Assembly: GCF_021134715.1 (NCBI RefSeq)
Contig: NC_060025.1
Span: 1,674,001-1,738,000, forward strand
Direction: 5' to 3'
From: Daphnia pulex
Lineage: Eukaryota; Arthropoda; Branchiopoda; Diplostraca; Daphniidae
Length of the DNA: 64,000 nt
The notes beneath the pieces were generated by a model. The model had not been told where the DNA came from. It made no database searches and saw only the letters and a program-made list of their open reading frames with translations. The translations under genes and the position numbers were made by a program. Shown piece after piece: positions 1 to 15,300 of the stretch (the first letter of the stretch is position 1; the number at the start of each line of letters is the position of its first letter).

Positions 1-3000
1 TCAGATACGCCCAAACCGACACATAAGTTATGCAACACATTATTACCCCAGGGAACCAATTATAACGACTAAATGCGAACTGGTTTGACGCAACCCTTTT
101 CTACCCCCTTTTTTCGGATTTTCCGATTTTCCCCATTTGTCACTTTTGGCGATTCCTAGAAAATTTCCTTGTAACAAACTTTCGCAGCAGACGTTGGTAG
201 ACCGAACGATACTTTCACGTCAGTGAAGAATTTTATTTTAACGACACACCGCTAGATATTAGATATCCATTTTTACTTCTAGAGAACCCCATGTCGAATA
301 GGTTGGCCCCCATACAATTGCAAATGAAGCTTGCCGCATGTCATCCATTATAATTGTCAGTTTGGCTTCTATTTTCTCTCCAGAGGGGTATATATGCTGT
401 ACCTACCCTTTAAGGTTGAATGGTTCAAAAAAAGGATATACATCACCTCCCATCTATCTCTCTCACACAACCCCCTAAAAAAAGAAGTATACGGAATATA
501 GTAGTATAATTATGCCTGGGATATGTGTGTGTTGGGTCAATGCATTCCTTCTCCCCATATTTCAGGTCAAAAGATTCGCACTGACCTCTTGTGTGGTGGT
601 GTGTTATAAGAAAAAAGTTTTTCATATTTTATTTTTTGGCATGGAGGAGCTTATCTGTTGGCCGGACGCTTTTGTGTGTATACCAGAGTTGCGGATAGGA
701 TCCAGCCAGCAGCCCCCATGGATGCAGCAGCTCTATCGGCTTCCCTTTTTGAAGTTTTTGAAATAAACCTTTTCAGAATAAACTTTCACCTCGAGTCGTT
801 GGTTGCTGGCTGCAGCAGGCCGCACCTTTTTAAGCCTTTTCTCATCAAAAACTTATAATCCTCCCCCCCACCACAGCAGCAGCAGCTATATATCCTCCAA
901 CCATATAGAGGAGGTTAGGTGCTGTGTACAACCGACATTTGGCAGTATCATAATTTATATGAGTCTATAAGATTTTTATGGCCATCATCTATTGAATGGG
1001 CGCGGTCGTCTGATTTCTCTATATCAATTTGATTTGTAGTTTCGCACTGGATTTCTATCCAGATGGCGTCATCTTTTTTGGATATGTATATAATTCCCTT
1101 GATAATTCGGTTAACTAAAAGCTGTAGAAATAACAACCCAATTAGATCTTTTTTCTGGAAAAGAGATGACAGCCTCTTTTTCTTATCTGTCAAATAACAA
1201 CCGTTTAGAGATATAATTCAGATTGCCAAACGGGAATTATCTTATCGACGACAGATTGACAATAATAACCGTCCAATTATTCCGGGCGGGTTACGCATCA
1301 AAGATAATTGAAAGATAAAAATCTATCCTATATCGAAATAAACAGAGTGAAAGTTTTGCAACAGGATGTTGTTGATTCCCCCCCCAAAAATGGCATTGAA
1401 AATAAAATATTTTTCAAGCGGAAAAGTGCCGTGTGTTTATTTGCGGTGTGCATGTGATCAACATATAACGGGGGTTATAACCCATCGCTCAGCCACCAAT
1501 AGAAGAAAAAAGGTTTTTCTTATAAGCACGTCGTCCAGATAAAATGTAAAGAGTTTGTGTGTGACCTGAGTGGAAAGTTGTGTGTGTATTCAGCGACCAA
1601 GGTGGAAAAAAGGTTGAAAATAGGCGCATTGTATGCACACACAGCACACAACAACCAGAGAGAGAGGGTTGCAACCGGCACATTTTGAAAAAAAAAGTTG
1701 CTGGTAGGTAGGCCTATATACCGCCACGCCAAGCATATGCACACATATGACCAAACAAGAAGTGGAGGATCAACTTTCCCAGCCGGAGGCTCTGTGACCT
1801 CGATTTTACAATACGCCAGTTGACCTAACCCGAGTCTGTTAGAGGGGGTCTGCTATAGCTAGCTAGCTAGCTGGGTTTCTCTTTTTCGCTTGTGTCAGGC
1901 CAGCAGCAGCAACACACATTGGGTGAAGGGTCAGCTTGCTGGACAATGGGCAACCCTTTTTTCTTCACCCTCTCTCTATATTTATCCACTTTTCAGCTTG
2001 ACCTATTTTACCAATGCTGTGCACAACACACCAGCGAATGTATTAGTGGATGTACAGGACTGGACCCTGTTGCCATAATAACCGCCAAAGAGCAGCTGCA
2101 ACTTGGCCCAGTCAGGTCACCAGCATCGAATTGATATGAAACAAATCTTCTTGTGGTTAAAAACGTCTAAAAAGTTGATGGTAAAATTAAATATCGCCCG
2201 AAAAGAAGATGCTGGTTATTCTAAAAATAATGGACGCCCATCTTCTTTCCAGGAAGTTGCTCTCACTTGTCAAAATCGTTTGTACACCCTTTTTCTTAAA
2301 CATAGTCTAAGGGAAAAAAAAAGTCATGTACAGTTTCCATCAACCATTTCCTCCCACAGGATTCTCCAATTACCAATATTGTACCGTTAGTTTCTCGAGC
2401 TGGATGTTGTTGGTTGGCGACCATCATGAGAGTTTTGAGAGGACTTGTATATATCGACGTCATGACTTGTACAGTTTCCAAGATCAATTTACACGCTTCA
2501 TTTAGGTCGACTTGTAATATAGCTATCTTGTTTTTATTATTATCGGATTATTTATATTCCGAGTATTATAGCAGCGCGGGCTGTTGTTGTTATTTTCCTG
2601 GGTTGTTGCAAGATCAATTATCTGGATATACGTATGTTAGGAGTGCGGCGACAAGGAGCCGCCGGAAGTCCTGGCTATAGTTTATATATGCCTTAGTGCT
2701 GAATGATGATGGTCAACCGGCCAAAGAGTGGTAGATGTGGTAGTAGTAATCCTCTGTACTGGGCAGGTATAAAACGACACATATGCTGCCTTTTTTGTTC
2801 TTTTTCCGGCTTCCATATTTGTATACATTTTGATGGAAGAAGAAAAAAAAGGGAAGTTTTATATGGGGCTTTATCGATGCAGTAGCCATTTGCAGTTAAA
2901 TTCGTTTTTATGACCTGGAGATTTTTTAAAACCAAGAGATTACTCGATTAGTGGGCTTGACGATTGTTTCTAGTAGTAATAGCGGGATTCGACGGTGAAT

Positions 3001-3290
3001 TTAGAATGATTTTCATAGAATTCCGCGTTTGAGCTTCAATTTAAATTATGAATGCACGCCCAAAGGCTCTTGGAAATCGATCGCCCAAACAATTTCCAGC
3101 CGGAGAAGAAAAGAATATTTTCTTTTAAAATTTGAACCAATGGCGCCATCTACAGAGTGTTCCTAATTTGTCCGCTAGATGGTTTTTAGCGATCCCATTT
3201 TCGAAATGAAATCAAAACGAAACGCGGAAACATTGTTTCATGCAGATTTTATGTAGATTTAATTATCTGCAATTTCATTTTGTCTTTCAG
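1..3290. other. No gene recognised: AT-rich intergenic or intronic DNA
   Basis: No open frame here looks like protein, and none is joined by good splice sites. The stretch holds homopolymer runs, GT-rich patches and a short AGCT tandem repeat near 1857-1872. It could be an intron or the flank of a gene outside the window. Confidence 0.5.
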
Positions 3291-3514
3291 ATTCTTCATT
3301 TCAATCGCTTGAAAGTCGGAGGCATTGCCGTTTCCAGCTCAATTTCAAGATATCTAACACAGAGGACGCGCAACGAAAATTCAATTCTATGGCTAGATTG
3401 AAATCTTTGGTTGATGCTTCAAATGTTACACAAAGTTGGGAAAGAACCCCTGGAGGGATGCATGTAGACTTGTACGCTATCATATCAAAATCAGACTTTG
3501 TTCACTTTAAATAA
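3291..3514 (+). CDS. Possible terminal coding exon of an unrecognised gene
   Basis: A pyrimidine-rich acceptor (TGTCTTTCAG) ends at 3290. It is followed by 224 bases open in one frame, about 73 residues to the TAA at 3512-3514. The frame needs one base from an upstream exon. The composition is protein-like, with a soluble, charged C-terminus ending SKSDFVHFK. An AATAAA overlaps the stop region. No upstream exon could be joined convincingly: the candidate ATG at about 3048 runs into a stop without a good donor. I do not recognise the family, and it could be a chance open frame. Confidence 0.28.
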
Positions 3515-3755
3515 AAAGAAATGATCGCAAGAAGAGGCAGCCAGACAGACGTAAAACGTAGACGTTATTCTTAAAAAAAGGGACTGAGTTGTCTGAAAGC
3601 TAGAATAGAAAAGCTAGGTTAATAAATGGGGATTGTTTTTGTTTTTAAATAGTGTTGAATGTATGAGAAAAAAAGAATGGTACCAAAAGATATGAGAGAT
3701 CTGAAAACATATCCATTTTATTCTAGTGCTCTGCAACGATTGCTGTTCTATTGAA

Positions 3756-4424
3756 TTATTTCTTCTTAATAACATGACCAAGATCATGTTTACCTCTAAT
3801 ACACTTGAGTTTGACACCAGGAAGATCTGGGACTCGGCCAACTCGCACCAGCACTATATTGTGTTCCTGGAAGATGAAATAAGCTTTGTTAAATCTCATG
3901 TTATGATTGAGAAAAGAAGATTTTGTACTTGAAGATTGTGGCCTTCTCCAGGTATGTAGGCACACATTTCCTTGCCGTTGCTGAGTCTTACAATCACACA
4001 CTTTCTGTTGGCTGAATTAGGCTTCTTGGGTTTCCTGATGACAGTTTTCAAGACCACCCCCTTCAGCATAGGACTCCCGCTGAGGGGATTCTTGGGTGGC
4101 CTGACTTTTTTGTGTGGCCCTTTCAAATGCATTTTAAGTAGTAGGTTGCTCATAGACCTTTCACCTGCAATAATGGTATTTAATAAAGTTTCATTTAATT
4201 ACTAGTGCTATACAATTACGAACCGGTAAACAGCATTTGATTGTATTTTTGGAGGATTGATGATGTACATCCAAGTGTTTGCCTGAGCATTGGTAACCCT
4301 GGAAAACATTCATGGCGTATTAAATACTGAATTTTTATTAACAGTAAATTAACTTGCCAGCATTTCTGCTTGAATTGATTATATTTGAAGTCAGCCTGAA
4401 AACATTTTGCAATATTGAAGTCAT
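3756..4424 (-). CDS. mRpS12: Mitochondrial small ribosomal subunit protein uS12m (Drosophila technical knockout orthologue)
   Basis: Four exons on the minus strand (4354-4424, 4224-4298, 3929-4157, 3756-3866) join in phase to 161 aa. The C-terminal 110 residues are plainly S12. They include [11 protein letters not shown] at 91-101, the [10 protein letters not shown] segment at 118-127 across the last junction, and [12 protein letters not shown] followed by a lysine-rich end. S12 lies at the decoding centre of the small ribosomal subunit, and the mitochondrial form acts in the matrix. The first 50 residues are basic, hydroxylated and poor in acidic residues, as expected of an import presequence. 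Those first two exons are less certain, because their donors (GTTAAT and GTTCGT) are weak. The gene is divergent from GALT, with 409 bp between start codons. Confidence 0.9.
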
Positions 4425-6648
<2,224 letters not shown>

Positions 6649-9322
6649 AAAGAAGGGCTCCTTCTCATCGGCGGCTCTGCCGTAGTACTCTTATGTCGAG
6701 TCAATGAAGAAAACCACAAGAGTTTGCATGCGGTTTCCTGGCATTATACACTACAGTTGCTATGCGGTGCTGGGCTATCTATATATATATGGAGAAAGCC
6801 CATCCGGAAATAAACGAATTGTTTATTGATTGGTTTCAATTATTCGAGTCGGAGAGGCTATAGCGAAAAGGGCAGATTAATCAAGCAATTCTGGCAGTTA
6901 GTGACGTCTTTGCAGAAGGAGACTGTGAATAGAGAGGATGATCGATTTCTTTTCACCCAGAAGAAAATCCTTCATGGCGGCTGTCTGCGATTTCCTATTC
7001 TCGTGTCATTCTCATGGTTTCATTTGATACACTGGATTATTTACACTTATCGATCCTACGCCGGCCTCGCTGTTGTATACATCCGCATCTGGGTAGGTTC
7101 GGCCGTTGAGGGGCTCAGAGCATCGTCTAACAATATTCGTCTTAGTAGAAAAGAGTGAGAGCAGCAGCCTATGATGCAGTCGTCCGCAAAGGGGAAAAAT
7201 CACAAGTTGTGTGTGTGTGTCGAGTGGGAGGAGCCTTTATGTATATCTACCCGAGCAGCTACATAATATTCCAATGTGATCCGCCAGATCGGCCGAATAA
7301 TATCGAGAAACAGATGCCAGGATCAGAGTTTATTCGCTTCAAAAAAGTATGGGCTTTGTGTGTGATTTGGCTGGTGGATTGACACGTTTTTTTGTGAGAG
7401 GGGGGGGCTGTTGTTGTCGTTGAGCAATTGATGGATCGGCCAACAGTCACGTGAATGGTGATTCCCTGTTTCCGGCCTTGAATAATAATATCACGCTTGA
7501 GCTTCAACACGACGTGAGCTCTTAAGGCCGAGACACGAGTCCTACAGCGCGGTCCGGTTCCGCTGGGCTGCCGAACCTTCTGACTCACGTCGAGTTCCGA
7601 TGTCGCAATCAGCTGATTTTTATCGCCACCAGGTGGCACCACCGTCTCGACGCCACTGGGCATGTGTGTGTGTATTGTGTGTGTTGCTGGCACAAGCTGC
7701 TGATAGCACACAGTCTCGTTCAGTCCAGGCCATCACAAACACACAACTAAATTTTATCGTCAACAAAAATTGCTGTTGCTGGCTTTCTCTTGGGTACATT
7801 TTTTCTCTTCCATTTTATTCTTTCTCCAACTACTTCTCCGACTCATTTCCACTTGGACGGAAAAATTTTCTCTCAGTCAGCCATTTTTATCCTGTGGTGT
7901 GTGTCAACAAGACAAAGTGTGAAAAACAGAAAATTTCGAGTGTGTACTTTCTGTGTGTGTGTGTGTGTGTGTTTGACCACGTCTGGTAAAAATTAAATTC
8001 CATTTTCTTATAGAAATCATCCGAGTCTACATGTGTTTGGGGGGTGTCATTTCAGAGCAGCTTCTCAGGTGGATGAACTCTTCAAAGGTAAGAATTTTGG
8101 TAATTCTTCTGTAATAATATGTTAGAGGTCAAAACTTGTGAAAATACCAGGAAAAATGGGGTGTTTTATCTTGTCCTTTGCGAAGGTTATATAGCACACG
8201 TCACTTCCAAATTTAACCACGTCAACTACATTTTGTTCGCCTCTTTAATAACCTGAATTCATTAATTAACGTAGAGAGTAAAAGAGCAAACAAAGCACAT
8301 AATCAATTAAGCACAACACACACCCACACACAAAAGGCTCTTTTTTGAATTGATGCAAACACACTGTCAGCCCCTTGTGATGCGTCTATACCCAAGTAAA
8401 TGTACATATATCGTGTAACAACAACGCTGATGTTGTTCTACATAATTTGATTTCTCTCTTTTCTTTCCAGCCTCTCCCCTAAAGTGTCAATGAATTCCAT
8501 TTCTCTTTCCGGCTGCTGCTGCAGATGTTTTCTTTTTTAAAAGTAAAACATCCATCAGCGGTTTTCTTTCTTTGCCCTTTTTTAGCTCTTTATTTCGAGC
8601 TTCACGAGGACGAATGTGCTGTAAGAATATCCGCAGTGTGCGTGTCCCGCCGATAAGTCCCGAAAAAGCCACCACTACTTACGGTTGAGGATGGAAGTGG
8701 AGTAGAGGGGGGATCTAGAGAAGATCTGCTGTGTGAGACTGACCGTAAAAGAATCCCCAAAGTTCTTTTCAATAGTCTTCTTCTTGCCAGTCAGCCTGAA
8801 TTGAATTGAGAGTTGTCGTTTAGAATTTCCCGGCCGCCTATTTTTCTATACAACACGTCGAGGAGAGATTCGATCAAGTATTCATCATCTTTTGTGTGTG
8901 TGTAGACGTGCAAACGTATATTAATACAAATCGCTGTGTAAAAGGGTTATGCCCATTTGGCAACTGCTGCTAGTAGTCGAAAAGACTTGTATGTATAATC
9001 ACATTTCGTATCAACATAATCCTTTACTCGGGGAGAAAAAGTTTTTTGACGTCATCCATCTGCCACATACTTAGCCCCGCCCGTTAGCTCTCGAGTGTGT
9101 GTGATCTCGACCATCATTTACGTAATTGGCTGCTGCTGCTTCTGAATCTTTGCCGCAGCGCAACTTCTTTTCTTGCGGATTATTATTTAGAAAAATATTG
9201 ACAGTCGCCATTTCTTCTTCTTCTGTGTGTGTGTGTGTTTGACAGGTCGTGACAACTTCAACTCCGTCGGGAGGACTTGGTCGTGTCAACAACTTACAAC
9301 AACCAAACTACTACTAACAACC
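6649..9322. other. Intergenic DNA and probable 5' leader of draper
   Basis: No coding exon is supported. The region has poly-G near 7401, a (GT)n tract near 7957-7972 and other GT-rich patches. A good donor (CAAAG|GTAAGA near 8089) downstream of a dense, CAGT-containing stretch at about 7600-7740 could end a non-coding first exon of draper. A second GT repeat lies at about 9225-9238. An upstream ATG at 9227 is in frame with the draper start at 9323. Confidence 0.4.
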
Positions 9323-12300
9323 ATGTCGTTACTTCCATCACCACACCAACAACAATGGGCGACTACGACTATTCTCATCTTGGTTTGGCTGGCCCAGCTT
9401 TGCCAGGCCAGCACTTTATCCGGCAGCAACATTTGCACCCGTCAAGAAAAGTAAGAATTTAACCAAAATATAAATAACTATTTTTTCGATTGTTGTTTCT
9501 CTAGCTCTATATATAGGGAAAGTAGGATTTTTATTTTGTTGGGATCCTACCTCCAGGAAGAAAAGCGTTTGATGTTTTGGATGAGGTTCCCCCGCCCAGC
9601 TCCCGCATAGGCACAAATGTTTTCTTTTTTCCAAGAGAAGAAAGGGATGGTGAACCCCCCCATCTACTTAAGGATTTTTGGCATGCATCAGCCATTCTAG
9701 TGTCCCCAGTGGATCCTGTACACATTTGGAAAGAGAGAGGTGGAAATGGATGGGGCTGGGGGACGAAATGGTAATAAGGGGACAGGCCAAAAGGATCAAG
9801 TCTCAGTCGGGAGAGTTTTTGATCGTTTTTCGGGATTTGCTGTCGCTCGAGCGTGACACAGTTGATCAGGGATGCATCCAGCCAGGCGTGAAAAAGTAGA
9901 GAGAGGGGTCGATCCATCAATCAGCGATTCATTCGTCGTTATCCAATCGGAATTATTATTATTATTATTATTATTTTTCCTTCAACATCGTGATTGCTCA
10001 TGTCTCTCCCTAGCACTGGCTATAATCGCTAAACACATTTTTTTCGTTTTTTCTCATTTCCAGATATTTCGTGACGGTGAAAATATCCTATCTGCAGCCG
10101 TACAAAGTCCGGACGTTCACCACCTGCTTGGCTTTCCCGCCGTGGTGTTCACGCTACACGGTCCACAATAAAGTGGCCTTCAAAACTGAGGTAAAATTTG
10201 AATTCATTTCAATTATTTTATCCACCGGATATCATTTCGCAGAGAGTTAGCAGACCCAACTGTGTGTCCAAGCTTTTCTTTGACAACCAGTTCAGCGACT
10301 GTCCGGCGCTTGTGTTGGAATAGCCAAACATACGAGACGTCGGGAGTGGAGGGGAAAAGTTTGGACGGGAGTCGGGAGGGTTGACTTTCTGATGATTTTC
10401 CCGGTCGTTAGAAATTGAAAGATGAAACTTTTCCTTTCCAATTCCAAAAGTCCCTTTCTCCGAATGAATCGATTGAGGCCGAACGTTTCGCCACGACTTT
10501 TCAAAGGGGGTGGAGCGAATCGTTTGGTTTCAGCTTCCAACTTTTTTTTTCCATTCCAATTTTTTTGGTGTTGTTGTTGTTGTGGTGAATATGAAATGTT
10601 TTTCCCTGGTTTTGTTCAATATTGATCATCGTTTTTGTTAACTTTTTATTTTTTGTGTGTGTCATCTTCTTTTTCGGGGGGTCCAATCAAGTCGGTGGAG
10701 AAGACCCGGGTCCTCGAGGATTGTTGTTCAGGTTACGCCCGAACGACTGACAATAGCAGCTGCGTTCCCATTTGTGGCCAGCAGTGCCTGCACGGAACTT
10801 GGTAAAAAAAAAAAAATAACACAACCACATTTCTCTCAGTACAGAAACAAGAAAATTTGATTTTTTCTATATTCTTTCAGCTTTTATACATATGTGTGTA
10901 TATATGTATCTCATTCGTTTCCGTTCTATTTGGTTGTTTCTTTATTCTCGGTACTCTTCTTTTTTTTGTGATGACGACCACCGAAAATAAATAAAAAAAC
11001 AACAGCGTGGGACCGGACAACTGCAAATGCGAGCCCGGCTATGGCGGACCCACATGCAACATTGGTATGCTATGCTCGTGTTTTTTTTTTTTTTTTCTAG
11101 CTCAGTCTCGCTGTTTTTTGTTATTTGATTATGTATCGGAGGAAGGAGGGTGGGGAGGATCTGGTCAGGTCCAGTCTCGTTGCTGCGGTCGCAGATTATC
11201 GAACCGGATCTTCTCTTTTATTTCCTGACATATGGGGAGAATTGACTAGCAAAACTAGTACAACATTTGTTTTTTGTTTCCAATGCAGCTTGCCCTGAGC
11301 ACAAATGGGGCCCCAATTGCAGCAATAGCTGTCCGTGTCTCAATGGAGCGAAATGCGACCCGGTGAACGGCAGTTGCACCTGCACGGCAGGTTGGAAGGG
11401 ACTCCACTGCGACTATCCGTGCCCCAAGAACTATTACGGCCAGTCTTGCTCTCTCAAGTGTCAGGTAATAATACTCTAGACCTCCCCCTGAGCACCTACT
11501 CTCATGTCCTCCATTTCCATTTTCTCCATTTGCTGATTGTTTTTTCTTCTTTCCCCTTTTGTTTGTGTTTCTCTCCTTTCGACAGTGCAAGAATCAAGCC
11601 TATTGCGATCCTGTTTCGGGAGCATGCGCCTGTCAACCCGGATGGAATGGACCACTGTAATATTCATTTAGAATCATCATAATTTATGGGGCACTAAAAA
11701 TAGTTCCGCTGCTCCTTTTTTTCTGTTTGAAGATGCGATGAACCTTGCCCGGATGGAACCCACGGCCAAAACTGCGCGTCCAGTTGCCGCTGTCAGAATG
11801 GGGGCACGTGCAGCCCCATCGATGGCAAATGTTTCTGTACCAGCGGATGGACGGTAATGAAAAATCCGTCACCATCCGCCTCTTTTTTTCCATTCGATTC
11901 TATTTTTATATATTCATTTGATTTGTTTTTTTTCTCTCTCGTTGGCTGCTTCCACTTCCGGCTTTTGTGTGCTGTATTATATATAGGGTGAAGTGTGCGC
12001 CAATCCATGCCCGGATGGCACTTGGGGTGCCCAGTGCTCTCAACGTTGTTCCTGTCACAACAATGCCCGTTGTGATCACATTAACGGCTCTTGCCACTGC
12101 TTGCCCGGCTACCGTGGCGATCAAGTCAGTATACTATTACTTAATTATTCACTTTCTCTCTCTTTTTCTAAATGTCATTAAAGATAATTCAATCTTCTAT
12201 TGTGTAACCCCTATCATTCCTTGTCCAAAAAAAGAAAGAATAATGATGACTAAGAGGAAATTGTAACCACGTCGCAATCATCCGGGCTTATTGGCTTTGA

Positions 12301-15300
12301 TCCCTGTCTATCAATCTTAAGTACTTTTCCTCATTTCTTTTTTTTTTCTGTTTTGTTTGACAGTGTCAGGAACAATGCCCTCCAGGAATGTACGGAAAGA
12401 ACTGCGAAACGCCATGCAAGGTTGGCACTTTTTCTTACATAATATAATCCAGACTGTTTTTATTTAGTTGTTAGAAAGCGTCGTGAATTTGTCGTGACTG
12501 ACACAAGGAATCTCTGTCCCTGGACAGAATAAGAACATATTTTGAATTGATTATGTGTTGTTTTTCTTGCGGTCGTGACAGTGTCAAAATGGAGCCATTT
12601 GCAACATCACGAACGGTTCTTGCGCTTGCACCGAAGGCTGGACCGGTCCCGATTGCGGTCAAAGAGCCTGTTCCGACAAGCTTTACGGCCCTGGATGCAC
12701 TCAGATCTGTCCGTGCTCTTCCAATAATACTGAATTGTAAGTTTGCTTTTTATTTTGTCTATTTCGAGTGTTTTATTCTTTTTTGATTGTTTTGTTTTTT
12801 CATCTTTTTGTTGATTTGTTTCGTCTGAAAATTCACTTTTCTCTTTGTTTTTCTTTTTCGTTTTTCTCGTAATATAATAAGGTGCCATCCGTGGACTGGT
12901 GAATGTATTTGTAAGGCCGGCTGGGACGGCCAAACGTGCTCGAGGCCCTGTCCAACCTACACATTCGGTTTGGGCTGTCGAAACGTCTGCACTTGCAAGA
13001 ACGATGCCCATTGCGACCCCGTCAACGGCACCTGCGTCTGCTTGTCAGGTATTGATCCAAAACACAACCCGCCATCCAGTTGATTTTCTTCTTTTCCTTT
13101 TTTTTTATTTGGCGCTACCAACAGCAACAACCGGTCGATTTTCTTCTCCGGTTGTTGTTGGACCGTTTGATCTCTTTGATTGTATTTCCTTTTATTTTTC
13201 GCTTTCTCTCTTTTGTTTCTCTCATTCGTCTATTTATTTATTTCTTTTTTTTTCCCAGGCTACATAGGAAACGATTGTCAGGATCAGTGTCCCGAGGGTC
13301 GTTACGGGCACAATTGCACCAATGTCTGCGCCTGTGAGAATGGAGGCAATTGCTCCAACACGGATGGACAATGCAAATGCCCCATTGGATGGTCAGGTCT
13401 GCTTTGCGAGTCGCCCTGCCGGGCAGGATTCTACGGCGAGCACTGCAAGGAGCAGTGCCATTGCAAAAACGGAGCTTCGTGTCATCACGTCACAGGTATT
13501 TTCAGAGTCAAATCAATTGCCAATGGGAAAATCAAATAACTGTTGAAAAAAAATCCAGGCGAATGTTCGTGCAGCGCCGGATTCAAGGATGACGCATGCA
13601 ATGCCACCTGTCCGGAAGGCCGTTTCGGTTTGAACTGCGAAGAGACGTGCGAGTGCCAGAAGGGGACGACCAAAGCATGCGATCCCGTCACGGGAGAGTG
13701 TCTGTGTCGCACCGGTTACCGGGGCGTCCGCTGTGAGACCCAATGCCCTAAAGGTCGATACGGTCCAGAGTGTCGTGACGTTTGCCACTGCGAGAATGAC
13801 GGCTCGTGCGACAACCTGGGCGATTGTTTCTGTCAACGCGGCTGGACCGGTGAATTGTGCGAGGATCTCTGTCCCACTGGTAATTCAGTACATTAAATCA
13901 TTTCCATTTTTTCATTTCATTTTTCATTTTTCCACGTTTTGAAGGTTTTTATGGGAAAAAATGCCGGCAGCCTTGTCCTTCGTGCGTCAATGGTGAGTTT
14001 GGTTATCGACCGGTTTCCGCTTATTATTTTCAATTATTTATTGTGTTTTATTCTCTTTTCTTTTCCTTCAAGGTAACGGACAATGTAATTCGGTTGACGG
14101 CCGTTGTTCTTGCCAGCCGGGTTACATGGGAATACGATGCGAGGAGCCCTGCCCTAAAGGTATTTAATTACTTGGCTTGTTTGATGGATCGATGGAGACA
14201 TTTAATATATATATCCTACACTCTACTCTGCTCTTGTTTGTCAGGCACATATGGAGAAGGATGTCAACAGAAATGCAATCGATGCAAAAATGGCGCAGAG
14301 TGTCATCACGTCACTGGTCAGTTTTCATAAATTCACATGTTAAATGTAAATCAAATAAAAGAACACTTAATTTTGTTTTAGGTCAATGCCGTTGTCTTCC
14401 CGGATGGAAGGGAGACGATTGTTCCGTCCCCTGTCCGCCAAATACTTGGGGCATTGCCTGTGCTCAACGGTGCACTTGTCTTCACAACGGCACTTGCCGT
14501 CCCAACGATGGCCAATGTCGCTGTCACGATGGCTGGATGGGCCCTCAATGCAACGAAAGTAATTAAACGAAACTCGTGTACAAATGTTTAACTTGACACT
14601 TTACTTAATTGAACCTTTCCATGTTTGCTCCTAGTTTGCCCTGAAGGATATTACGGCCAGCACTGCATGAGTCACTGCCAGGTACTGGGCGAATGTTTGT
14701 CTCGAACAGTTTTGATTAAATTGACTCAACTGGAATTTTTTGTTTCTCTATCTCCCCCCAGTGTTTGAACGATAATTTCATCTGTCATCCGGCCAGCGGC
14801 TGCGTTTGCCGCGAAGGATTCCGCGGCGATCAATGCGACATTGCCATTTACTCTCCAGTGAGCGACAAGAGTCAATTGGGCGAGCCGATCGTGCCCGTCA
14901 ATCACGGTGGTCTCATTGGCGGTCTCATCGTGTCCATTTTGCTGATAGTCATCGTTATCGGCGCCCTAGTCTACTACCGACGCCGCATCTCCCACTTGAA
15001 ATCGGAGCTGGCTCACGTCCAGTACATTGCCGATCCTAGTTCAGCTCCTGGTACGTCATTCCTTTTTATCTTTTTCTCTTTTTCTGTTTTATTTATTTTG
15101 TGTGTGTGCCTTGTCTGGTCATTGAATGATGGTGAGGTCGAGTCCTAGTGGCTTCTTCTTCACGTGTCTACCTTCTTTTTTGTATACTTTTTTTAGAGTA
15201 CTACTCTTCTTCTAGTCCTCAAAGTGGCATTGTTGACACGAATTCCTTCCAACCCACTAAGGAAGGCCCGTCCTTTTCTCGCTACTAATTCCCCATCCCT

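Noticed and set aside
7259-7711. 150-codon minus-strand open frame upstream of draper
   Set aside because: Low-complexity His/Thr-rich translation with no motif, no splice partners and a GT-repeat-biased composition.
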